Shown here one piece after another: positions 1 through 13,042 of a stretch of DNA of 64,000 nucleotides. Numbering within the stretch: the stretch's first letter is position 1; every line of letters begins with the position of its first letter. Source of the DNA: Ciona intestinalis (taxonomy: Eukaryota > Chordata > Ascidiacea > Phlebobranchia > Cionidae); the NCBI RefSeq assembly GCF_000224145.3, contig NC_020173.2:129001-193000 (forward strand), read 5' to 3'. The translations under genes were made by a program, and so were the position numbers. The notes below the pieces were generated by a model. That model was not told where the DNA came from. It searched no databases and worked only from the letters and a program-made list of their open reading frames with translations.

Positions 1-3000
1 TAGTTACTACTTCTGATCCAACAGTTGTTGAATCTGCCATTGATGTACTTTCAACTGAAGTTGGTTCAGTTACAGAACTAGTTGTAGCCTTTGTTGCATC
101 AACAGTAGTTGATTCAGCAGTTGAAATGGTAGTTACTAATATCTGATCCAACAGTTGTTGAATCTGCCATTGATGCACTTTCAACTAGAAGTTGGTTCTG
201 GTACAGAACTAGTTGTAGCTTTTGTTGCATCAACAGTTGTTGATTCCGCAGTTGAACTGGTAGTTACTAATTCTGATCCAACGGTTGTTGAATCTGCCAT
301 TGATGTACTTTCAACGAAGTTGATTCAGTTACAGAACTAGTTGTAGCCATTGTTGCATCAACAGTAGTTGATTCAGCAGTTGAACTGGTAAGTTACTAAT
401 TCTGATCCAACAGTTGTTGAATCTGCCATTGATGTACTATCAACAGAAGTTGATTCTGTTACAGAACTAGTTGTAGCTTTTGTTGCATCAACAGTAGTTG
501 ATTCCTCAGTTGAACTGGTAAGTTACTAATCTAATCCAACAGTTGTTGAATCTGCCATTGATGTACTTCTAACCGAAGTTGATTCAGTTACAGAACTAGT
601 TGTAGCTCTTGTTGCATCAACAGTAGTTGATTCCTCAGTTGAACTGGTAATTACTAATTCTGATCCAACAGTTGTTGAATCTGCCATTGATGTACTTTCA
701 ATCGAAGTTGGTTCAGTACAGAACTAGTTGTAGCCATTGTTGCATCAACAGTAGTTGATTCAGTAGTTGAACTGGTAATTACTACATCTGATCCAACGGT
801 TGTTGAATCTGCCATTGATGTACTTTCAACAGAAGTTGAAACAGTTACAGAACTAGTTGTAGCCTTTGTTGCATCAACGGTAGTTGATTCAGCAGTTGAA
901 CTGGTAATTACTACATCTGATCCAACAGTTGTTGAATCTGCCATTGATGTACTTTAACAGAAGTTGGTTTAGTTACAGAACTAGTTGTAGGTATTGTTGC
1001 ATCAACAGTTGATGATTCCTCAGTTGAACTGGTAATTACATCTTCTGATCCAACGGTTGTTGAATCTGCTATTGATGTACTTTTAACAGAAGTTGGTTCA
1101 GGTACAGAACTAGTTGTAGCTATTGTTGCATCAACAGTAGTTGATTCAGCAGTTGAACTGGTAGTTACTACTTCTGATCCAACAGTCGTTGAATCTGCTA
1201 TTGATGAACTTTTAACAGAAGTTGGTTCAGGTACAGAACTAGTTGTAGCTTTTGTTGCATCAACGGTAGTTGATTCAGCAGTTGAACTGGTAATTACATC
1301 ATCTGATCCAACAGTGGTTGAATCTGCTATTGATGTACTTTCAACCGAAGTAGATTTAGTTACAGAACTAGTTGTATCTATTGTTGCATCAACAGTAGTT
1401 GATGTACTTTCAACTGTAGATGGTTTATGCACAAAAATAGTTGACGCTGTTATTACATCATCAGTAGTTAAATCTGTAATTGAAGTGATGGTAACTGCAT
1501 CAGTGTTAACACTGGTAGATTCTGTAGTTAATGTACTTTTAACTGTGGTTGATTCTGGTTTAGAACTAGTTGTATCTATTGTTGCATCAACAGTAGTTGA
1601 TACAGCAGTTGCACTGGTAATAACTACTTCTAATCCATTAGTTGTTGAATCTGCCATCGATGTACTATCAACAGAAGTTGGTTCAGGTACAAAACTAGTT
1701 ATATCCATTGTTGCACCAACATTAGTTGAACTGGTAGTTACTAATTCTGATCCAACGGTTGTTGAATCTGCCATTGATGTACTTTTAACCGAAGTTGGTT
1801 TAGGTACAGAACTAGTTGTAGGCTTTGTTGCATCAACAGTAGTTGATTCAGCAGTTGAACTGGTAATTACTACATCTGATCCAACAGTTGTTGAATCTGC
1901 CATTGATGTACTTTTAACCGAAGTTGATTCAGTTACAGAACTAGTTGTATTATTGTTGCATCAACAGTGGTTGATTCAGCAGTTGAACTGGTAGTTACAC
2001 ATCTGATCCAACAGTTGTTGAATCTGCCATTGATGTACTTTCAACAGAAGTTGGTTCAGTTACAGAACTAGTTGTAATCATTGTTGCATCAACAGTAGTT
2101 GATTCAGTAGTTGAACTGGTAATTACTCATCTGATCCAACAGTCGTTGAATCTGCCATTGATGTACTTTCAACCAAAGTAGATTTAGTTACAGAACTAGT
2201 TGTATTCATTGTTGCATCAACAGTAGTTGATTCAGCAGTTGAACTGGTAGTTACTACATCTGATCCAACAGTCGTTGAATCTGCTATTGATGTACTTTCA
2301 ACTGAAGTTGATTCAGTTACAGAACTAGTTGTATCCATTGTTGCATCAACAGTAGTTGATTCATCAGTTGAACTGGTAGTTACTACATCCGATCCAACAG
2401 TCGTTGAATCTGCCATTGATGTACTTTCAACGAAGTTGATTTAGGTACAGAACTAGTTGTATTATTGTTGCATCAACAGTAGTTGATTCAGCAGTTGAAC
2501 TGGTAGTTACTACTTCTGATCCAACAGTTGTTGAATCTGCCATTGATGTACTTTCAACAGAAGTTGGTTCAGTTACAGAACTAGTTGTAATCATTGTTGC
2601 ATCAACAGTAGTTGATTCAGCAGTTGAACTGGTAGTTACTAGCATCTGATTCAACAGTTGTTGAATCTGCCATTGATGTATTTTCAACAGAAGTTGGTTC
2701 AGTTACAGAACTAGTTGTATCTTTTGTTGCATCAACAGTAGTTGATTCAGTAGTTGAACTGGTAGTTACTACATCTGATCCAACAGTTGTTGAATCTGCC
2801 TATTGATGTATTTTCAACAGAAGTTGGTTTAGGTACAGAACTAGTTGTAGCTTTTGTTGCATCAACGGTAGTTGATTCAGCAGTTGAACTGGTATTACAT
2901 CATCTGATCCAACAGTTGTTGAATTCGGCATTGATGTACTTTCAACCAAAGTAGATTTAGTTACAGAACTAGTTGTATCTATTGTTGCATCAACAGTAGT

Positions 3001-4930
3001 TGATTCAGCAGTTGAACTGGTAGTTACTACTTCTAATCCAACAGTTGTTAAATCTGCCATCGATGTACTTTCAACAGAAGTTGATTTAGTTACAGAACTA
3101 GTTGTATCCATTGTTGCATCAACATATTGATTCAGCTTGAACTGGTAGTTACTAATTCTGATCCAACAGTTGTTGAATCTGCCATTGATGTACTTTCAAC
3201 AGAAGTTGATTTGTTACAGAACTAGTTGTAATCATTGTTGCATCAACAGTAGTTGATTCAGCAGTTGAACTGGTAGTTACTCATCTGATCCAACAGTTGT
3301 TGAATCTGCTATTGATGCACTTTCAACAGAAGTTGGTTTAGGTACAGAACTAGTTGTACCATTGTTGCATCAACAGTAGTTGATTCAGCAGTTGAACTGG
3401 TAGTTACTAATTCTGATCCAACAGTTGTTGAATCTGCCATTGATGTACTTTCAACCGTAGTTGGTTTAGTTACAGAACTAGTTGTATCCATTGTTGCATC
3501 AACAGTAGTTGATTCAGCAGTTGAACTGGTAGTTACTAATTCTGATCCAACAGTTGTTGAATCTGCTATTGATGTACTTTCAACAGAAGTTGATTTGTTA
3601 CAGAACTATGTATCCATTGTTGAATCAACAGTAGTTGATTCAGCAGTTGAACTGGTAGTTACTAATTCTGATCCAACAGTTGTTGAATCTGCTATTGATG
3701 TACTTTCAACTGTAGTTGATTTGGTACAGAACTGTTGTAATCATTGTTGCATCAACAGTAGTTGATTCAGCAGTTGAACTGGTAGTTACTACTTCTGATC
3801 CAACAGTTGTTGAACCTGCTATTGATGTACTTTCAACAGAAGTTGGTTCTGGTACAGAACTGATTGTATCATTGTTGCATCAACAATAGTTGATTCAGCA
3901 ATTGAACTGGTAGTTACTAATTCTGATCCAACAGTTGTTGAACCTGCTATTGATGTACTTTCAACTGTAGTTGGTTTAGTTACAGAACTAGTTGTATTCA
4001 TTGTTGAATCAACAGTAGTTGATTCAGCAGTTGAACTGGTAGTTACTAATTCTGACCCAACAGTTGTTGAATCTGCCATTGATGTACTTTCAACAAAAGT
4101 TGATTCTGTTACAGAACTAGTTGTATATTGTTGCATCAACAGTAGTTGATTCAGCAGTTGAACTGGTAGTTACTAATTCTGATCCAACAGTTGTTGAATC
4201 TGCCATTGATGTACTTTCAACCGAAGTTTGATTTAGGTACAGAACTAGTTGTACTTTTGTTGCATCAACAATAGTTGATTCAGTAATTGAACTGGTAGTT
4301 ACTCTTCTGATTCAACAGTTGTTGAATCTGCCATCGATGTACTTTCAACCGAAGTTGATTTAGTTACAGAACTAGTTGTATCCATTGTTGCATCAACAGT
4401 AGTTGATTCAGCAGTTGAACTGGTAGTTACTAATTCTGATCTAACAGTTGTTGAATCTGCCATTGATGTACTTTCAACTGTAGTTGGTTTAGGTACAGAA
4501 CTAGTTGTATTCATTGTTGAATCAACAGTAGTTGATTCAGCAGTTGAACTGGTAGTTACTAATTCTGACCCAACAGTTGTTGAATCTGCCATTGATGTAC
4601 TTTCAATCAAAGTTGATTCTGTTACAGAACTAGTTGTATTCATTGTTGCATCAACAGTAGTTGATCCAGCAGTTGAACTGGTAGTTACTACTTCTGACTC
4701 AACAGTTGTTGAATCTGCCATTGATGTACTTTAATCAGAAGTTTGTTCAGGTGCAGAACTAGTTGTAGGTTTTGTTGCATCAACAGTAGTTGATTCAGCG
4801 GTTGAACTGGTAGTTACTAATTCTGATTCAAACAGTTGTTGAATCTGCCATTGATGTACTTTTAGCGAAGTTGATTCTGTTGCAGAAATAGTTGTATTCA
4901 TTGTTGCATCAACAGTAGTTGATCCTCAGT
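1..4930. repeat. 129-bp coding tandem repeat, about 37 copies
   Basis: A head-to-tail array with a period close to 129 bp. On the plus strand each unit contains GTTGTTGAATCTGCCATTG, ACAGAACTAGTTGTA and GTTGCATCAACAGTAGTTG. Copies differ mainly at a few fixed positions in the unit, and single copies are 1-2 bases short or long. The unit covering about 1420-1550 is the most diverged, while the rest are near-identical, which suggests recent expansion or homogenisation. Confidence 0.9.
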
Positions 4931-5320
4931 TGAACTGGTAATTACATCATCTGATTCAACAGTTGTTAAATCTGCCATTGATGTACTTTTAACTGTAGTT
5001 TGTTCTGTTACAGAACTTGTTGTAGTAGTTGATGCCTCAGTTGAACTGGTAACTACAGCATCTGTTCCAATAGTTGTTAAATCTGCAGTTGATATATTTT
5101 CTTCTGTAATTGATTCAGGCACAGTAATAGTTGTCGCTGTTGCTGCATCATCAGTAGCTGGTGCTGCAGTTGAACTTATAGGTATTGTTTCTGTTTCAAC
5201 ACTGGTAGATTCTACAGTTGGCAAAGTTTGAATTGAAGTTAATGTAGCCACAGGAGTAGTAGTCGCTGTTGTTAAACCAACAGTTGTTGATGTTGCAGTT
5301 AAACTCTCAATTAAAGCTTC
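1..5320 (-). CDS. Ser/Thr-rich mucin-like repeat protein, partial, with many apparent frameshifts
   Basis: The minus strand reads as stretches of Ser/Thr-rich protein, the longest about 330 aa (911-1903), built on a 43-residue unit containing ADSTTVGSDVV, TSSTAESTTVDAT and TTSSVT. From about 4910 to 5320 the tandem unit gives way to non-repetitive Thr/Ser-rich sequence (TATSTTVGLTTATTTPVA and similar), which is upstream in the gene, and then a 1-kb assembly gap. Such sequence is typical of heavily O-glycosylated secreted or cell-surface mucin-like proteins. I see no folded domain, signal peptide or membrane anchor, because both ends are outside the readable sequence. The frame is broken many times by one- or two-base length changes, yet the units remain very alike. 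The plus strand is also open in places (1314-1994), but its product is an uncharacteristic hydrophobic repeat, so minus is preferred. It could be a real gene with consensus errors or a decayed gene. Splice sites were not resolved. Confidence 0.55.
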
Positions 5321-6320
5321 NNNNNNNNNNNNNNNNNNNNNNNNNNNNNNNNNNNNNNNNNNNNNNNNNNNNNNNNNNNNNNNNNNNNNNNNNNNNNNNN
5401 NNNNNNNNNNNNNNNNNNNNNNNNNNNNNNNNNNNNNNNNNNNNNNNNNNNNNNNNNNNNNNNNNNNNNNNNNNNNNNNNNNNNNNNNNNNNNNNNNNNN
5501 NNNNNNNNNNNNNNNNNNNNNNNNNNNNNNNNNNNNNNNNNNNNNNNNNNNNNNNNNNNNNNNNNNNNNNNNNNNNNNNNNNNNNNNNNNNNNNNNNNNN
5601 NNNNNNNNNNNNNNNNNNNNNNNNNNNNNNNNNNNNNNNNNNNNNNNNNNNNNNNNNNNNNNNNNNNNNNNNNNNNNNNNNNNNNNNNNNNNNNNNNNNN
5701 NNNNNNNNNNNNNNNNNNNNNNNNNNNNNNNNNNNNNNNNNNNNNNNNNNNNNNNNNNNNNNNNNNNNNNNNNNNNNNNNNNNNNNNNNNNNNNNNNNNN
5801 NNNNNNNNNNNNNNNNNNNNNNNNNNNNNNNNNNNNNNNNNNNNNNNNNNNNNNNNNNNNNNNNNNNNNNNNNNNNNNNNNNNNNNNNNNNNNNNNNNNN
5901 NNNNNNNNNNNNNNNNNNNNNNNNNNNNNNNNNNNNNNNNNNNNNNNNNNNNNNNNNNNNNNNNNNNNNNNNNNNNNNNNNNNNNNNNNNNNNNNNNNNN
6001 NNNNNNNNNNNNNNNNNNNNNNNNNNNNNNNNNNNNNNNNNNNNNNNNNNNNNNNNNNNNNNNNNNNNNNNNNNNNNNNNNNNNNNNNNNNNNNNNNNNN
6101 NNNNNNNNNNNNNNNNNNNNNNNNNNNNNNNNNNNNNNNNNNNNNNNNNNNNNNNNNNNNNNNNNNNNNNNNNNNNNNNNNNNNNNNNNNNNNNNNNNNN
6201 NNNNNNNNNNNNNNNNNNNNNNNNNNNNNNNNNNNNNNNNNNNNNNNNNNNNNNNNNNNNNNNNNNNNNNNNNNNNNNNNNNNNNNNNNNNNNNNNNNNN
6301 NNNNNNNNNNNNNNNNNNNN
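5321..6320. other. Assembly gap, 1000 N
   Basis: A run of exactly 1000 N, probably a nominal size. It follows the non-repetitive part of the mucin-like gene and may hide its 5' exons. Confidence 0.98.
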
Positions 6321-7947
6321 ACGAGAATTTTTAAGCTGTATCGCATTCTAAACAATGTAGGCCGCAATAATCTGCTTTTAACTGTAAGCGTGTTTTAACA
6401 ACTGTTGTTTTGTCGCTATATCCTGCCTTTTCGTCCGAAATATTTCTAAATCTTCGCTGCTGTAATCGAAGAGACAAATAAAAAAAAGTTAGTATAATCA
6501 ACAAAGATCTGTTCTAGAAGGAGCGCTGCTTAATACTTTTCCCATATTTCATTTACAATATTTTCCCCAGCCAAGCAGCATATTCATTACGAAATAGTAG
6601 GGATTCACACGTGGATACATTGCATCATAATAGCGATTGTTTAACCTGGCAATTGATTACGACATAATTGCAATTCACACGTTGATTATTTGCGTCATAA
6701 TAGGAATTCACACTTTCAATATTTAGCCTGCAGGTGATAAAAAAAACGGGTTGAATGTTTGCTTTTTCACGTTTGCCATTGGGTAAAGTATTGTCTCGTC
6801 TACAATGAATAGTTCTTTCGCACGTAACGCAACAAGCATGTGAATAAATTTCTGTTCAGATAAAGCTTGGTTGCCAATTAATTGTCTACGATCACGAATT
6901 ACCCAATTCCTCGTCTAAGCTGCTTGCCGGTGTTAAAATACGCAATAAAATATTAAATTAATTTATGCCCGTTTGTAAATTTTGTCACTTTGCCGATTTA
7001 CCGTCCTTGCAGTCTGGCTCGGGAGACGAGTGATCTTTTCGTCAGCATGTAGATAACGATTGTAGTTGATTTTAAGTCCTGGAATTCGATAATTAGATAA
7101 CGATTGCAACAACGCGCAATCAGTTACATATATTAAAAGCAGTCGTATTGTAGTTGATTTTAAGTCCTGGAATTTTGATTTAAATCAACTACAAACGATC
7201 GTTACTTTGACGTGCGTCTTTTTTCTTTTAGCGCTACCCGCCGCTACGTAACGAAATTGTGCAAACAATTTCTGAAGGGAGTGTTTAAGCCCAATCATAA
7301 ACATAGGAAATTTGATTTACTAAATAGGCCTATGTAAAACCACCACTATACAGCAGAAGATAACGTAAATATTCCAACCGTAACGTGCGATACACTGGTA
7401 ATGCAATGTTACGTCATAATTATGATGTCATATTTATTGCGCCTACCCTGCAATTTAGAAAGTTCGGCGCCTATGAATACGTAACAATACTAACAAATAT
7501 TTCAACTCGTGTTACGGAATATAAAGCACAGAAATCTTAAAGCACTATTAAATTCCCGATAATTACTATTACAAAGAAAATTCGTTGCAGGTAGATACTT
7601 GAGTGTGTGTTGCACGTAAAAATCGTCGCGGCAATCAGACTTTAAAGGGGAAAAGACGAAACTTGATTGACACGATTTTAATCGGATTTTTATTTTTTAC
7701 ATGCCTGCGACCAATATCAATTTTTTCCACCGATACCGATATTTTTAGCTTTTACCTATACCGATACCGATATTTTACCGATATTTGACACTATACCGAA
7801 ACATATGAAATGATCAGTATTAGTCAAAATTAATACCTGTGTATTTAATATACTGCAAAATATTATAGAGAAAAATGGTTGGTCATCACTTAGTCTACAT
7901 GTTCTTCATTGGTAACTCCAAATATATTGCTTTTGTACAAAACTAGG
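6321..7947. other. Intergenic, no recognised gene; hAT-internal-like fragment at about 6590-6720
   Basis: No convincing coding sequence was found. Bases 6590-6720 contain GGGATTCACACGTGGATAC, ATAGCGATTGTTTAACCTGG and GCAATTCACACGTTGATTA. Their reverse complements recur inside the hAT-like elements in the RAD23 introns (about 36650-37020 and 38490-38660), so this is a fragment of the same family. Bases 7700-7800 hold an irregular CCGATACCGATATTTT repetition. Bases 6390-6450 resemble the tail end of the tRNA-derived SINE (a diverged AACAACTGTTGTTTT block). Confidence 0.5.
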
Positions 7948-8308
7948 ACACACGTAAAGGCTAAACTACAACACAAGTGGACGTTAAACGATGACGCACG
8001 TGGACGTTACAGTACAACGGACATGGACGTTAAACTACAACGCGCGTGGAAGTTAAACTACAACGCATGTGGACGTTAAACTATGACGCACGTGGACGTT
8101 AAACTATGACGCATGTGGACGTTAAACTATGACGCACGTGGACGTTAAACTACAACGCATGTGGACGTTAAACTACAACGCTCGTGGAAGTTAAACTACA
8201 ACCCATGTGGACGTTAAACTATGACGCACGTGGACGTTAAACTACAACGCATGTGGACGTTAAACTACGACGCTCGTAAAGGTCAAACTGCAACGCACGT
8301 GGACGTTT
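7948..8308. repeat. Minisatellite, 23-bp unit, about 15 copies
   Basis: Tandem copies of GTGGACGTTAAACTAYRACGC plus two bases, with alternating CAT/CAC endings, some GTGGAAG variants, and first and last copies reading CGTAAAGG. Single related units occur inside the hAT-like elements at about 36590 and 38460, which suggests the source of the array. Confidence 0.85.
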
Positions 8309-8989
8309 TGAGAATATTACCTGATTAATCAAAAAGCATCGATAATAAAAATGGTTTACGTTCAAACGCTGCTTGATAAAGACCGCAAGAGAAGATGCCG
8401 TTTGTGAATTCCAGTGTGGCACAATGCAGAATTTGTAAAAAAAAGGATAATTGTAATAATTGTTCATAACAAAAGTTTTTACAGAGGGTAATATAAGCAA
8501 GCTACATTACCGCTCACTTTGTATTACTATCTTTTCTCCAATCTGGACAGTGTTTTTGGCTTTAAGCCAACGATTTCTCGTGCGATGCGGATCGTGGACC
8601 GCAACGCATCAACGTTCTGCCCGTATCAAAACACGATTGCCGCTACGCTTATCTCGTGCGATTGGTTACTTTCCAGAAGCAAATTCCCAACGAACGAAAA
8701 TTAAAGGAAGAAAAAGTCAAGCTATAAAATTTTAGTTGCTTCTCCTCCTTCAATTTTAATATTTTTTGCTCTCGCGTGTACCAATCGCATACGGAAACTT
8801 CCCGTTTTCTAATGGAAATTGGTTACCCCGGTTAACACGGCCATGAAGCCCTGCTGCGCATGACGGATTATTGTTAATTAACGTCAGCTGTTTCATTTGA
8901 ATTACTGATCGTAACTACGATATTTTAAGTGCGCACATCTTCCAGACAAACACGTGCAGGAGAGATTTGAAGCGCACGCACTTCTATTG

Positions 8990-9187
8990 TTTATTTTATT
9001 GGGCCTGCTTGCGCACCCACTGGCACCCCCCAGTTTCCGCCGTTGATGACAAGGTGTTCATACATTGCTTCTGTAAACATTGGATAGGTTTGAATGGGTT
9101 CGTATACCACCCAACATTGAGTTGTTGACTTAGATCCTCTGTAATAAATGATTTGTTCGATTGATCATCAAAAATATACAACAACAT
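8990..9187 (-). mobile_element. Possible fragment of an LTR-type retroelement protease region (fossil)
   Basis: A 63-residue minus-strand reading frame includes FDDQSNKSFITEDLSQQL, which resembles the aspartic-protease region of BEL/Pao-type elements, where a D-D/S-G/Q-S core is followed by an S-F-I-T/S run. No flanking LTR, reverse transcriptase or integrase was recognised, so if correct it is an isolated old remnant. It could instead be a chance frame or a domesticated exon. Confidence 0.25.
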
Positions 9188-9189
9188 AG

Positions 9190-12002
9190 CATTTCATTGT
9201 TTGGATTGCCTCTTAATCTTACCCACTCTGGAACTATCATAGAGTTGTTGTAGCCATGATCTTCCCTGACAGAATTGTGCATCGATTGTTCGCATCTTCG
9301 AACGTCCTTGGGTTTATGTGCAATGTAGTAAGGTGTTGTGAACGTAAATAAGCAATGTGTCGATCAATTGTTATCTGAATTTAATTACTAAATTTTTCTC
9401 TTTTTGTTTTACCCCATGATAATTCGCAGTTTGCATGTGCTGTCTGGTGATGTAGATCATGATACTGGTTTAGACATTAAGTTACGGGTCATTTTGATTG
9501 TGTTTTTAAATTTAATTTGGTTTAATTCAATGTCATTTATATTTTCAAAATCCTTAACCATTAAGTTGAAGAAAACAGAAGCATCACAATAAGGCCATAA
9601 AAATGTGCTGGAGATATTTTGGGTTGGGAAAAAAATGTAAAGTTTACATTCCTGAGCTAATATATTTGTTTTATTTATACGCATTGATTAATGGTGTATG
9701 GAGTAGCTTCAACATATCTTCGGCAATTTATATTTTTTGAATGACAAATTTAAACTTACATAATTTTTAGGACTCTACATTAACTTGTTGTGGGTTCCTG
9801 TAAGTTGATACATTAGTTTACTTGTCCCAATGCAATAAACAATTTCTTTAAACTTTAATTAAAAATGCAATGTTCAAAATAACTTTTGTGTAGGGCTGTA
9901 TAATATACTTGTACAAATCCCATAAGCAGCTGCCAGTAAACTTGATTTTATTCGGTAGCTAAAACCTATTTACCCTTTTCGCAGCCACAGATATAAGACT
10001 AAAGACCTATTTTTGCCCTGGCGGCATCACCTAGGTTTTACTGCCTGCAAAAACTGACAGCTGTGGTCACTGGCGCCCACTTACTGAGAGGCGGGAGGCG
10101 CCGCCTCCCGGTTTATTTACCGTTTTCATATAAAAATTACGAAGAAATAGCTTAACTCGATGCACCGTATTTATTTTGCAATATTCGTTTTGTTTTTTTT
10201 AGCTATGCTCGTTTAACCCATTTTAACCCAAAAAACGCACAATGCGTATTATGCGAGTTTCAATCAACGCGTCAAAGGGCATTGTTTCTTAAACAACACT
10301 GAAATGCAATGCGTTTAACCCTACAATGCGCACTGGGTTATTTGAACCAAAGGAATTCGTTTTTTTTACTCTTTGTTTGAACCGAACGAACATTAAGCCA
10401 AGTTTTTCTCTATTCAATGCAACATTCTCCTGACACATGTCATTCTACACGTTGACGCTTATCGGCCAGTTATTTTTATGTAATAAAATTTAATTATTCT
10501 TTAGAAAATTAAATTTCTTACGTCCGGCCGACAATACATTATTTGGATTCCTAGTTCCAAATCAATTGACGACATAAACGTGCGCTTTATTTTAACCGCA
10601 TCGTTTACCTTGCGAGAACACGGCGGATAGAAAAAAGACGAAACGGGTGTGCAAACTTTTTTAATTTAAAGAAAAATGAGTTTTCCAAATACCTGCCGTA
10701 TTAATTTAAACACAAATAATGTCACATGGAACCTTTATGTGGTGAATTTAAGCTTATATTACATTATTATATTTAAATACACTTGTGCAACTTTACACAT
10801 GTTAACCGTGCATAATGTAACGATGGTTTACGTCATAATAACTTTGATAAATTAATACGATTGTTAGAAAACATTTATGTTTCATGCGCTTCCATACGAC
10901 ATGTAAAGTTTGCGTATTTCTTTTACTCCCAATATAATTTTAAGCCAGCAATCGTAATTATTTTAAAAGCAGGTAAATCCCGATTATGCTAATTTTAATT
11001 TGTTCAAATATAACAGCGAGCGACGCTAATGTAAATTGGAACTAACACATAGTCTCAGTAAATTGGAACCGAAACATAGTAATATGATATTACAAAGTAA
11101 CCTTCCGGAGTTCCGGCCCAACTTGGACAGAGGCCAAAAAACGTCCTTTGTAGGCACCGCGCGAAAATCATAGTTTCGTGAATCCCAGTTGCAAGATATT
11201 AATTTCAGTTATTTCCTCCATTTAATTTTGTTATTTAAAATTTATGTATATTTTTTAGGTTATTTTACACTTTTTCAATATCAAAAAGTTAAAACATTTT
11301 ATATAACACGCCTGTGGTGTAACCATAAAAAATAAGGGTTTCAAAATGCACGCGGAGGATGTGAGATTTTTTTAATAAAACTTTTTTTTGCTAAAAAAAA
11401 CATATTAAACCTTGATTAAAAAACTTTAGTATAATGAGCAATAAATAAATCTCTTAAAAGAAAGGAAAGGCAAATAAGCTAAATGTTTGTTAAGAAATAA
11501 TACAGGTTTCCTCATTAAAAAAGGTGTGGACTTGGATTTAGACTTGTGAAGTGTTTTATAAAAAAGTACACAGCTTTTGTGTTAATATTAGGAAATTAAG
11601 ACATTTCTGCTTAAAACATTAGATGCCTCGGCCAACACTATAGTTGGGTTTATGATCACTCTTGTTTTATCAAAACAGTCTTAACAAAAGTTAAAATAAA
11701 TAATATTAGCCATTGGGCAAGTAGATTTGTCTTTGAAATTTCCTAATTATTTATTGTATTATTTTTCTTAAGTTGGATAAATGGATGGATTGGATTGGAA
11801 TGGAAGGATTAATTTTTCTCTGGAACATAGAATTTGGAATCATTTGGATTAAATGGAGCATATGATAATGGACATAATTTCTAATATTTTATATAATCGA
11901 TTCATAACTTTTTTTGTGGAGAAATATGTGAAAGTATTTGTTTCTTATATACAATAGTTTAATGAAGTAAATAGTTACTAATTAATTTGTTAAATCGTAC
12001 AG
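9190..12002. other. Intergenic or upstream intron, no gene recognised
   Basis: AT-rich sequence without convincing coding potential. It was scanned for the missing first exon of SRSF1 (RNP1/RNP2 of RRM1) and none was found. At 10096-10118 there is a GC-rich inverted repeat (GGGAGGCGCCGCCTCCC). Near 11770-11880 there is simple GGATGGATTGGATT-type sequence. Confidence 0.5.
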
Positions 12003-13042
12003 AGATGCTGATGATGCAGTTCGTGCTCGTAATGGTTATAATTTTGATGGCTACAAATTGAAAGTTGAAAGACCACGAAGTTCATCTGGATTCCAAGGAC
12101 GTCCAAGCAACTACATCAGGGGTAGACCTGGTCCTCCTTCAAAAAGAACTGAGTACAGGGTTATTGTTGAAGGTAATGTGTTTTTTACTAACAATGTATG
12201 CTTACTACTGAGTTAGTGTACAATCTTATACAATTTTGTTTTGTGTATTTATATTTGTTTGATGAAAATTTTGACACATGTTAGTGGGTTAGAGCAATTA
12301 GGTATCCTGTCAAGAACACTTACCAACAATGGTAGCAGCGTTAATCTGCTAACTTGGTATTATCTGTTATGAGAATTGAGAAGTGCACTTTAATATAGTG
12401 TCAAACATTTAAAATCCTGAAATCGTTGTTAGGACTACCTGGAAGTGGCAGCTGGCAAGATTTAAAAGATCACATGAGGGAAGCTGGTGATGTTTGTTAT
12501 GCTGATGTGTACAGGGATGGTAGTGGAGTTGTTGAGTTTGTAAACAAGGAAGACATGAAGTTTGCCTTAAAACATATGGATGATACAAAATTTCGATCAC
12601 ATGAGGTACTCTCTTAAAGCAAACTTTATAGAATTTAAAATGGTGTTTGACTGTTTGTTCAGAGATACTTCACTAGGCATAAAAAAGAAAACTGGGGTGC
12701 GGGGTCATTTATATTTAAGCTCTAGGAATGCTTAACATTGTTATTTTGCTTTTGCATGAAATGTTATTTAGATTTTATTTATTCTATCACTATTTTTGGT
12801 GTGCCATTAAAAAATTGTGCTTCTGAAACTGAAAGTATTTGTCTACGTGGTAATTGGTTGTTTAAATAACCTTATGCATTAAGGGTGAAACTTCCTATAT
12901 TCGTGTGAAAGCGGAAAATGATCGGAGACGATCAACACCACGTCGGTCACGTTCAAACAGCAGAGGGCGTCGGCGCTCACCAACTTATTCTCCAAGAAGA
13001 TCTCGTTCTAGATCAATGTCTAGGTCACGATCACGGTCTTGA
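12003..13042 (+). CDS. SRSF1: Serine/arginine-rich splicing factor 1 (SRSF1/ASF-SF2), 3' three exons
   Basis: SR proteins of this family bind pre-mRNA and promote splice-site choice in the nucleus. Exons are 12003-12172, 12433-12605 and 12884-13042 (stop TGA at 13040-13042). All junctions are AG/GT and the phases join. The first exon carries the end of RRM1 ([20 protein letters not shown]) and the Gly/Pro linker. The second carries the pseudo-RRM with the diagnostic SWQDLKDH heptapeptide (plus H), then [16 protein letters not shown]. The third continues with GETSYIRVK and a short RS tail ending RSRSRS. SWQDLKD separates SRSF1/SRSF9 from other SR proteins, and the fit to SRSF1 is closer. The RS tail is shorter than in vertebrates. 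The 5' exon with RNP1/RNP2 was not found upstream, so the gene is incomplete here. Intron 1 carries an old SINE scrap at about 12303-12345. Confidence 0.88.
12303..12345 (-). mobile_element. Old fragment of the tRNA-derived SINE
   Basis: CAATGGTAGCAGCG preceded by a CTGTCAAGAACAC-like block matches the internal part of the SINE copies at 33950-33990 and 34320-34360, with many differences. It lies in an SRSF1 intron. Confidence 0.5.

Noticed and set aside
1314-1994. Plus-strand open frame of 226 codons in the mucin-like array
   Set aside because: It is the mirror of a repeat that is Ser/Thr-rich on the minus strand. The plus product is a monotonous hydrophobic repeat, and the non-repetitive part at 4910-5320 supports the minus strand.
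7948-8308. CRISPR-like array
   Set aside because: Units are contiguous with no spacers, in an animal genome; it is a minisatellite.
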